DNA from: Aquatica leii
Lineage: Eukaryota > Arthropoda > Insecta > Coleoptera > Lampyridae
Length of the DNA: 64,000 bases
NCBI GenBank assembly: GCA_035610365.1
Contig: CM069437.1
Span: 53,778,093 to 53,842,092, forward strand
Reading direction: 5' to 3'
Position 1 is the stretch's first letter, and every line of letters starts with the position of its first letter. Below are positions 57,322 through 64,000 of this stretch, piece after piece. A program made the position numbers and the translations under genes. The notes under the pieces are model-generated. The model saw only the letters and a program-made list of their open reading frames with translations. It did no database searches and was not told the origin of the DNA.

Positions 57322-57476
57322 TATTTTAGGCATAAAACTTTCACCATAAAACATATTAAAATATTTTTTTATGGTAATTGGTGTATTATTTATTTAGAAT
57401 ATTCTAAATAATACACCAATTACCCTAAAAAAATATTTTAATATGTTTTATGGTGAAAGTTTTATGTCTAAAATAA
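57322..57476. repeat. 155-bp near-perfect palindrome
   Basis: Two arms of about 75 bp around the centre agaatattct. Left 'cataaaactttcaccataaa' is mirrored on the right by 'tttatggtgaaagttttatg'. Only about two substitutions and one 4-bp indel separate the arms. It lies between the pogo relic and PLE-Q, and its right arm runs into the first PLE-Q codons. Confidence 0.9.
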
Positions 57477-60300
57477 AACGCTTAAATGGGAAAGCTGTTT
57501 TACAAAATGTCAAATTATTTGAAAACCTAAAGAGAAAAAAGGTAAACCAACTATGTAATTTTACCTTTTTAAAACGAAACATCACATCCAAACTCCGGGA
57601 GCTAAAAAGATTTGTGAAAAAGCAAGTTTAACCCTTCTACAAAATGTGATTCATACTACTAGAAATAAACTTTATGAAATTGAAAAACAAGTTAATGGAA
57701 ATGCGCTTACGTAAACAATTATCAAATGATGACTGGAAATTTCTTGAAGATCTTTTCTACCGCAGATTGAAAAATCATGAAAATGGTACCAGATCTAAAA
57801 ATATAAGTAAATTTAATAATTTATTTAACAAACAGGTTGTTACGCCCTGAGCAAATTTTCCTAAATCCAGTACTGTTTCAATTATTTAAGTTATACGTGT
57901 GGGAATTTGCTGTTGTTGCTAATCTCACGCTTTATTTCGTTACATTTTAAAGCTGATAATTTGTAATTTATAACCTTAGGTACTTCGTTTCCTTCTTTAA
58001 TCAGTTCCTGACAAACTCTTGTTGAGATCACTTCAAAAATTTACTGTACCTTGGAAGTACTAACGTTTACTTAAACACGGTGATTTTACCGGATATTACG
58101 TTGAAACCTTTCTAACTTTTAGTATATTTACGGAACCTGTTTCTTTCCTAAAATTACTAAAAATCGTATATTTACGGCTATAAGTTACTTTAAATTTTAA
58201 AAGTGTACTTAGTTTTCTTAACGCTGGATTATTATACCCAGGTAAAGTACTTAATTTTTGCTTTATTTAGTTAATCTGACTTCGCTTCTCTCCCTTCCTC
58301 TTTATAGCGGTTTTTCTTCCGACAAAATTGTTCTAATTCATATGAACGTCTTCTCCAACGGATTGTTTACTCCACCTGTGAAAGTTCCTTCAACTACCAA
58401 AATACTCCGTTCATCTGTAAACTCTACTAACGCTACGCTAAGAAGTCAACTTCGATTGCACCAACTGACGCTAAGTGAAAAAAAACCAACCGTTAACCTT
58501 CGTTTTATTGTGAATTAATTCATATTTGTGCAAATCTCAAAAATTTGATTTTCTACATTGAACTTTTAATCAAAATTATCCTACTTGCTTAATCAACTTT
58601 AGAAATTCAAGAACTTTTCTTTATACTTTAAAATTTTACAATTTTTTTTTCTATTTAAAATTCACTTTTGTTATTTAAACTTTGGCTTGATTTACTTAAT
58701 TTAATTTCTCTTTGTTTCTATAAGATTTATCTTGATTTTTTTTTGTTGACTTATAACGTAATTGTAACTGACCTATTAACCTACATAAATTTGGTCGCGC
58801 ATCTCCTGATCTACGAGATAGTAAACTTGAACCTAACTCTAATTCTCGGCTGTTATTTGCCGACGGCCAATTGTTTGTTTTAAATATTTCATTTAAGGAA
58901 ACTTCGACTGGAAATACCGTGCACGGAGTTTCATCAGCGAAGTAATAAGGTAAGATATTTTTTTTGTATTTCAAATTTGTAATTACTGTCTTGTCGAATA
59001 ACAATCGCTGCCCCAAATTAAAAAAAAAATTTGTTGTTGTTTGTTTTGCGAACCTAACGTAATTAAATTAGTTTTACTACTTTTGTTTTAACACAAGGTA
59101 ATTTAAATCCTGTATTTTTGTAATATTTGAAATCCATTATCGATTGTTTTACTCAACTTCACGCATATTTTGTTTGCATAATTCAAAATTGAATATTTTA
59201 TTGATTATTTTGTAAATTGCTATTTATTCTAAATTCATTATATTTACATCAAATTTACTGATTGCTATTTATTGCTTAAACTTCCCCGTTTTCCTTTCAG
59301 CAACCCTGCGCTACTACTAGAGCCCTGTTAAACTTTTACAATTTACTTAACACGACCGTAACTAAACAAATTGTGTGGCGCCCATTTTTAACAATTTCTA
59401 ATCACTATTTGACTAATTTTATCTACCACGACATCTTTGATTTAAATATTCCCCTCACAATTTCTAACCCACCTCATTTTGCCTACAAGAACCGAGCTAC
59501 TGCGGCCATCGCTCCATTTAAATTTAGTTACCCATAATTCTTACCGTAACAAGGTTACCAATTCATATAAAAACATTGATTATAAAAATGACAAACTGGT
59601 TGTTAATTTAAGCTCTTATCAACTATCCGATGCTGCTCGTTTTGTTTTGTTCAAAGGTTTGGATTTTGCTGTTCCTCTTTCAAGAATTCCTGTTGAGGAT
59701 ATTATCTCTAACATTGAAGCATCAGCCATCTTCCAGATCGTGAAGCAGCCGAGATCAGATTTGAAACTACTAGGATACTTCGAAGAGCGAAACTTCCACA
59801 GAAGAATCTAACCAGTTCAGAAGATTTAAAAAATAACAATAATCTTATAATTGTACCAGCCGACAAAAAAAAGCTACTGTGTTAATGGATAAAAAGGAAT
59901 TCATTAACAAAGCTAACAACTTACTTAATGATCCCACCACTTACATAAAACTTCTTCAAAATCCAAATAACAAGTTCAAATTATTAACAACAAAGTTATT
60001 AAAAGAAAATAATTTATCAACGGAAACAATAAAGAAACTAACACCACAAGATCTTCTTATTCCAAGGTTCTATGGATTACCAAAAATACATAAGGCAAAT
60101 ACACCTATTCGACCAATTGTTAGTTGTATTGAATCGACAACTTATGAACTATTTAAGTATTTAAATGCTATATTGAAACCTTATATTGGCTTGAGTAGTT
60201 CATTTATAAAGAACACAAAACATTTTATTATAGTAATTAGTAAACAGAAATTATCTTCAAATAATTTAATGGTTAGGTTTGCTGTTTCCTCGTTATACTA
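57443..60300 (+). pseudogene. PLE-Q: older Penelope-like RT relic, split by element D and cut by PLE-M
   Basis: A Penelope-like element from a different subfamily than PLE-M and PLE-P. 57443-57837 gives the N-terminal part: 'VNQLCNFTFLKRNITSKLRE', after a shift 'RKQLSNDDWKFLEDLFYRRL', and 'SKFNNLFNKQ'. Element D (57838-59551) intervenes. From 59556 the same frame goes on 'TNSYKNIDYKNDKLVVNLSS' and 'GLDFAVPLSRIPVEDIISN'. After a shift near 59800 the RT beginning reads 'LIIVPADKKKATVLMDKKEF' and 'IPRFYGLPKIHKANTPIRPI'. It ends at 'VSSLY' (60300), where the motif A aspartate region would follow, cut by the PLE-M structure. Catalytic YVDD and the GIY-YIG domain are absent. Dead. Confidence 0.85.
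57838..59551 (+). mobile_element. Solo-LTR-like TG..CA element D
   Basis: 1,714 bp from TGTTACGCCCTGAGC to TTACCGTAACA with the exact duplication AGGT (57834-57837, 59552-59555). Removing it and one AGGT rejoins the PLE-Q codons ('NNLFNKQ' to 'VTNSYKN'). TGGCGCC lies at 59376-59382, 175 bp before the right end. The plus strand is T- and C-rich; short frames such as 58258-58518 show no family features. Confidence 0.82.
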
Positions 60301-61910
60301 ACATTAGAATGTCTTCTAACTAAGAACTTCTCAAAAGTTAGGTTATCCACTTGTAAAACAAGTCATAACCTAAACTATGAAAAGGTAAGAAAGCAAACGA
60401 AAATATAACAAAGAACCACTACCGAGTTAGGTAATCAACTTGTGAACCAAGCCAGATTCTAAACTAGGTAGAAGTGACTTAAGAAGAAATAGTCTCCGTA
60501 TTTAAAGGAAAAGGATCGTCACGGATGATTAAGCTCGACCCTGATTGGGTTACGGTTGCTAGGGGGCGTGTTTTTGATAAATGACTAATAACCGGGAACC
60601 AAAGAGGGGATAGTTCGAAACCATGATCGCGATTGAAGTTATTGGGGTGTTTGATGATTTCTATGCTTTCTCGGAATTTCCTGTTGAAAAAGAATGGAGA
60701 TTTGGCAATCAACGAAACATTATCAAAATCTATCTTGTGACCTGTAGTAAAATGATGTTCAGCGACCGCAGACTTGGAAGTATACCTTTTCCTTATACAA
60801 CGCTCATGTTCTGAAATGCGAGTAATGACGGAACGACCGGTTTCACCAATGTAGACTAAACCACAAGAACAGGGAATTTGGTATACACCTTGAGATGAAA
60901 GTGTAGGAAATTTGTCTTTGGGAGAAGGAAGAATCTGAGAGATTTTGCCTGTCGAGTTGAATATGGGTTTAATACCATTCTTACGAAGGAGTTTCCCTAT
61001 TTGATCTGTAACCTTGTGAATGTAGGGTAAAAAGGCCAATTTCGGGTTGGATTCGGGAGTAGGAATGTCCTTAGGTAATCGAGTACGTGGATGAAAACGA
61101 CGATTAATAACTCTATGAATATCTCGCTTTACATAACCATTGTTCACTAAGGTTTTAGTAAGATGACGGAGTTCTGAGTCTAGATTCTCAGGTTGACAAA
61201 TAGAAAAGGCACGATGAACCAAAGATTCAATAACAGAACGTTTCTGTGCAGGATGATGATGAGACGAAGCATGAAGGTATCTGTCCGTATGGGTGGGTTT
61301 GCGATAAACAGAATGGCCTAGAAATCCGTCGGACTTACGAGTCACAAGAACGTCAAGAAATGGAAGAGAACCATTACTTTCGATTTCCATAGTAAATTTG
61401 ATATCAAGTGTTGATTGTTAAGATGATCAATAAAACTTAGACAATTCAAGATGACCATGAGACCAAACAATAAACGTGTCGTCAACATATCTAAACCACA
61501 CTTTAGGTTTTAATATTGATGATTCCAAAGCAACCGTTTCAAAGGATTCCATAAAAATGTTAGCTACAACAGGTGATAGAGGAGAACCCATAGCAGCACC
61601 AGAAACTTGTTCGTAAAACTTATTATCAAATTGAAAGTAAGTAGAGGATAGACACTTTTCAATAAGAGGAACCAAACTCAAGTCCTTGCCATGTTGAGAC
61701 AGAATCTGTTTGATGATAATAAGCGAATCCTTTTCATAGTTTAGAATCTGGCTTGGTTTACAAGTTGATTACCTAACTCGGTAGTGGTTCTTTGTTATAT
61801 TTTCGTTTGCTTTTTCAGGTTATCGTTTTCTTTCTTACCTTTTCATAGTTTAGGTTATGGCTTGTTTTACAAGTGGATAACCTAACTTTTGAGAAGTTCT
61901 TAGTTAGATT
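60296..61910. repeat. Inverted ~170-bp flanks around PLE-M
   Basis: The plus strand at about 60310-60470 and the minus strand at about 61745-61910 carry the same sequence ('taactaagaacttctcaaaa', 'gttaggttatccacttgtaa', 'caaagaaccactaccgagtt'). Each contains two related stem-loops, one GGTTAT..ATAACC around CTTG/CAAG. The left copy also starts with 22 bp (60296-60318) that match the complement of 62022-62043, i.e. PLE-P's leader, but lacks the roughly 120 bp holding the ribozyme-like motif. Confidence 0.8.
60479..61745 (-). pseudogene. PLE-M: 5'-truncated Penelope-like element with GIY-YIG endonuclease
   Basis: The C-terminal half of a Penelope-like polyprotein, almost identical in DNA to PLE-P. 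It starts inside the RT at about 61745 ('DSLIIIKQILSQHGKDLSLV'), includes 'GAAMGSPLSPVVANIFMESF' and the catalytic 'RYVDDTFIVW', then an extra base near 61436 shifts the frame. The 303-codon frame 60479-61390 resumes with 'LPFLDVLVTRKSDGFLGHSV' and ends in the GIY-YIG nuclease 'GVYQIPCSCGLVYIGETGRS' with 'ITRISEHERCI', a zinc-finger-like 'CSCG', and the C-terminus 'PFPLNTETISS'. The nuclease would nick target DNA and the RT extend from the nick. The frameshift and missing N-terminus make this copy non-autonomous, but its endonuclease domain is intact. Confidence 0.92.
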
Positions 61911-61945
61911 TCGATTGCTTGTTTGAGTTTTGCGATTTATCTCAC

Positions 61946-61986
61946 GCCCTGATGAAGCCCCTTACGAAAGTGGGCGAAACGTTGGC
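61946..61986 (+). ncRNA. Hammerhead-ribozyme-like motif in the PLE-P leader
   Basis: The core elements fall in the order and spacing of a hammerhead: stem I GCC (61946-61948) with GGC (61984-61986); CTGATGA (61949-61955); stem II GCCC/GGGC (61957-61960, 61972-61975) with an inner AC/GT closing a GAAA loop; GAAA (61976-61979); a 2-bp stem III AC/GT (61979-61982); cleavage predicted after T61983. An extra A (61956) between core and stem II is the one deviation. Hammerhead motifs with tiny stem III are known from Penelope-like elements. Located 17 bp before the PLE-P ATG. Confidence 0.62.
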
Positions 61987-62002
61987 AGCTTCGGTTGCAA
62001 AT

Positions 62003-64000
62003 ATGACACGGTCCAAACCCGGAAGACATTCTAATGTTAGTATAGATTCCGGCCGTAGAAGCCTTCGCTATTACATTAACAATCTTTACGGGGAGAATAT
62101 TTCTTCTAAAACCTCCGTATTTTCCAAACTCCGCCACAAACTAGTCAAACTTTTGTGCAATTTAACCTTTCTTAGTCGCTGTCGTGACCACAACATCATT
62201 CCTGCATTCCTCAAAATTAAGTTCCACATTCAGACACGTTCTTCTAAAAACATCCTACACCGTGCTAGTCTAGCGCTGATACGCGAACGGATTAAGCAAA
62301 CTAGGCGAGAGTTAGACACCATTTCGAAACAACTCTTTTATCTTCATCTTGAGTTGGCCAACACTCTATCCCCGGATGATTGGAAATTCTTTGACAACAT
62401 TACTTACCAGCAGTCTGATACCACTCTACGACTAACCACTGAAGGTCATCTCAAAAAGTTTCAATTATTGGAATCCAAGAATCGTAAAGTTTCTTCTACT
62501 ACTAACTCAGTAAAGACGGTTGTCAATTTATCTAGTTTGGTTCTCACTTCAGAACAGGAATCGGTGCTCTCTAAGGGTTTGAATTTTGCGGTTGCTCCTA
62601 AACGTATTCCTAAAGAAGATATTCTATGTGCTGTTGAGTCTTCTATAAGACATCTTCCTCGCCACATCTCAGATCCAATTCGTATTAACACTGGCAAAAT
62701 CCTTGAATCATCTAAAATTCCTAAATCCAACATTTCTAAGTCGGAAGAGTCAGCTCTAAAAAGTCTTCGTAAGAACCCTGATATTATTGTTATTCCAGCC
62801 GACAAGGGCAACGCCACTGTAGTTTTGAACCAAATTGATTATGTTACGAAAATCAATTCTATTTTGTCTGAGGAAACTTACGCTCTTCTAACCCATAACC
62901 ACACTTCGAGGATTGAACGCGAGGTTAGCCAAATCATCAAAGCTTCCAATCTACCTCCTGAAACTAAACGTCGACTTACCCCATCAGATTCTAAACCACC
63001 TCGTCTATACGGACTTCCCAAAATTCACAAACAAGGTATTCCTTTTCGACCTATCGTCAGTACTATCCAATCTCCTACTTACAAGCTAGCCAAGTTCTTG
63101 TCCAACATTCTTTGCGAGTTTACAGGTAAAACCTCTTCTCACATCCTCAACTCTCAACATTTTATTCAGCGTCTAGAAACTATAAAACTTGAACCCCAAG
63201 ATCTTCTCGTGAGCTTTGATGTTACTTCACTTTTTACTAAAGTTCCTATTAAGGATTCGCTTATTATCATCAAACAGATTCTGTCTCAACATGGCAAGGA
63301 CTTGAGTTTGGTTCCTCTTATTGAAAAGTGTCTATCCTCTACTTACTTTCAATTTGATAATAAGTTTTACGAACAAGTTTCTGGTGCTGCTATGGGTTCT
63401 TCTCTATCACCTGTTGTAGCTAACATTTTTATGGAATCCTTTGAAACGGTTGCTTTGGAATCATCAATATTAAAACCTAAAGTGTGGTTTAGATATGTTG
63501 ACGACACGTTTATTGTTTGGTCTCATGGTCATCTTGAATTGTCTAAGTTTTTTGATCATCTTAACAATCAACACTTAGATATCAAATTTACTATGGAAAT
63601 CGAAAGTAATGGTTCTCTTCCATTTCTTGACGTTCTTGTGACTCGTAAGCCCGACGGATTTCTAGGCCATTCTGTTTATCGCAAACCCACCCATACGGAC
63701 AGATACCTTCATGCTTCGTCTCATCATCATCCTGCACAGAAACGTTCTGTTATTGAATCTTTGGTTCATCGTGCCTTTTCTATTTGTCAACCTGAGAATC
63801 TAGACTCAGAACTCCGTCATCTTACTAGAACCTTAGTGAACAATGGTTATGTAAAGCGAGATATTCATAGAGTTATTAATCGTCGTTTTCATCCACGTAC
63901 TCGATTACCTAAGGACATTCCTACTCCCGAATCCAACCCGAAATTGGCCTTTTTACCCTACATTCACAAGGTTACAGATCAAATAGGGAAACTCCTTCGT
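62003..64000 (+). CDS. PLE-P: Penelope-like reverse transcriptase, open to the window end
   Basis: An uninterrupted frame of at least 666 codons with no stop before the window ends; the largest open frame here. The start ATG at 62003 ('MTRSKPGRHSNVSIDSGRRS') follows the ribozyme-like motif. N-terminal 'LLCNLTFLSRCRDHNIIPAF' and 'LSPDDWKFFDNI' are PLE-specific. RT blocks: 'DIIVIPADKGNATVVLN', 'PRLYGLPKIHKQGIPFRPIV', motif A 'LLVSFDVTSLFTKVP', 'GAAMGSSLSPVVANIFMESF', motif C 'RYVDDTFIVW', and 'SLPFLDVLVTRKPDGFLGHS'. All catalytic Asp residues are present. The GIY-YIG nuclease should lie just outside, as PLE-M shows. It and PLE-M differ at only a few bases, so the family moved recently. It could be functional; the C-terminus is not visible. 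Confidence 0.93.
   Translation, partial: MTRSKPGRHSNVSIDSGRRSLRYYINNLYGENISSKTSVFSKLRHKLVKLLCNLTFLSRCRDHNIIPAFLKIKFHIQTRSSKNILHRASLALIRERIKQTRRELDTISKQLFYLHLELANTLSPDDWKFFDNITYQQSDTTLRLTTEGHLKKFQLLESKNRKVSSTTNSVKTVVNLSSLVLTSEQESVLSKGLNFAVAPKRIPKEDILCAVESSIRHLPRHISDPIRINTGKILESSKIPKSNISKSEESALKSLRKNPDIIVIPADKGNATVVLNQIDYVTKINSILSEETYALLTHNHTSRIEREVSQIIKASNLPPETKRRLTPSDSKPPRLYGLPKIHKQGIPFRPIVSTIQSPTYKLAKFLSNILCEFTGKTSSHILNSQHFIQRLETIKLEPQDLLVSFDVTSLFTKVPIKDSLIIIKQILSQHGKDLSLVPLIEKCLSSTYFQFDNKFYEQVSGAAMGSSLSPVVANIFMESFETVALESSILKPKVWFRYVDDTFIVWSHGHLELSKFFDHLNNQHLDIKFTMEIESNGSLPFLDVLVTRKPDGFLGHSVYRKPTHTDRYLHASSHHHPAQKRSVIESLVHRAFSICQPENLDSELRHLTRTLVNNGYVKRDIHRVINRRFHPRTRLPKDIPTPESNPKLAFLPYIHKVTDQIGKLLR

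Noticed and set aside
58258..58518. 86-codon frame inside element D
   Set aside because: Lies wholly in a TG..CA non-coding element with T/C-rich composition; looks like chance.
59479..59555. Start MPTRTELLRPSLHLNLVTHN of the 59479 frame as a PLE N-terminus
   Set aside because: These codons come from the end of element D; true PLE-Q coding resumes at 59556.
1..64000. Bacterial or phage system
   Set aside because: Spliced insect-type genes and eukaryotic transposons throughout; no operons or ribosome-binding sites.

Overview
The window reads as insect nuclear DNA: about two-thirds A+T, introns of 45-53 bp with GT..AG ends, no operons, and most of the sequence made of nested, mostly dead transposable elements. 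Four ordinary host genes can be assembled exon by exon. They are a juvenile-hormone-acid-methyltransferase-like enzyme (16613-17518, minus), an enkurin-domain protein of the ENKD1 type (46871-48262, plus), an NME6-type nucleoside diphosphate kinase (48451-49067, minus, tail to tail with ENKD1) and a secreted thaumatin-like protein (53125-53957, minus). A thaumatin-like gene with three exons and very short introns favours a beetle. That taxonomic call is an inference.

Layout. 1-4.35 kb: a broken non-LTR retrotransposon ending in a strong hairpin. 4.8-10.6 kb: two hAT-type transposase relics, the first split by a 1.24-kb foldback element. 10.8-12.1 kb: a TG..CA element (LTR A1). 12.9-14.1 kb: an intron-containing Tc1-like relic. 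14.6-15.6 kb: a second non-LTR copy. 16.6-17.5 kb: the methyltransferase. 19.2-22.3 kb: the remnant of a YqaJ-type exonuclease gene split by a mariner element with 617-bp inverted repeats. 23.0-24.2 kb: a clean non-autonomous hAT. 24.8-26.8 kb: another mariner. 26.9-28.8 kb: TG..CA element B. 29.2-32.0 kb: a ZBED-type hAT. 32.0-36.4 kb: a second long-TIR mariner carrying TG..CA element C. 39.9-45.5 kb: Gypsy pieces, a further hAT and an unclassified CCCAGC-ended element. 46.9-49.1 kb: ENKD1 and NME6. 50.8-52.1 kb: LTR A2. 53.1-54.0 kb: the thaumatin-like gene. 55.0-56.2 kb: tandem repeats. 56.3-57.1 kb: a pogo/Tigger relic. 57.3-64.0 kb: a Penelope-like element (PLE) cluster.

Many insertions sit inside older reading frames or have an uninterrupted paralogue in the window, so several element ends and target-site duplications can be read to the base. 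This gives five TG..CA elements with exact 4-bp duplications that all carry TGGCGC[C/T] 111-181 bp from the same end. It also gives a mariner family whose long inverted repeats contain three stacked CAGKGTG-type termini, a 1,531-bp CCCAGC..GCTGGG element with an apparent CG duplication, and a 1,238-bp foldback element with an 8-bp duplication.

The best candidate for live biology is at the right edge. A Penelope-like reverse transcriptase frame is open from 62003 to the end of the window, immediately downstream of a hammerhead-ribozyme-like motif. A nearly identical, frameshifted copy lies head to head with it. I see no bacterial system, CRISPR array, tRNA gene or rRNA gene.
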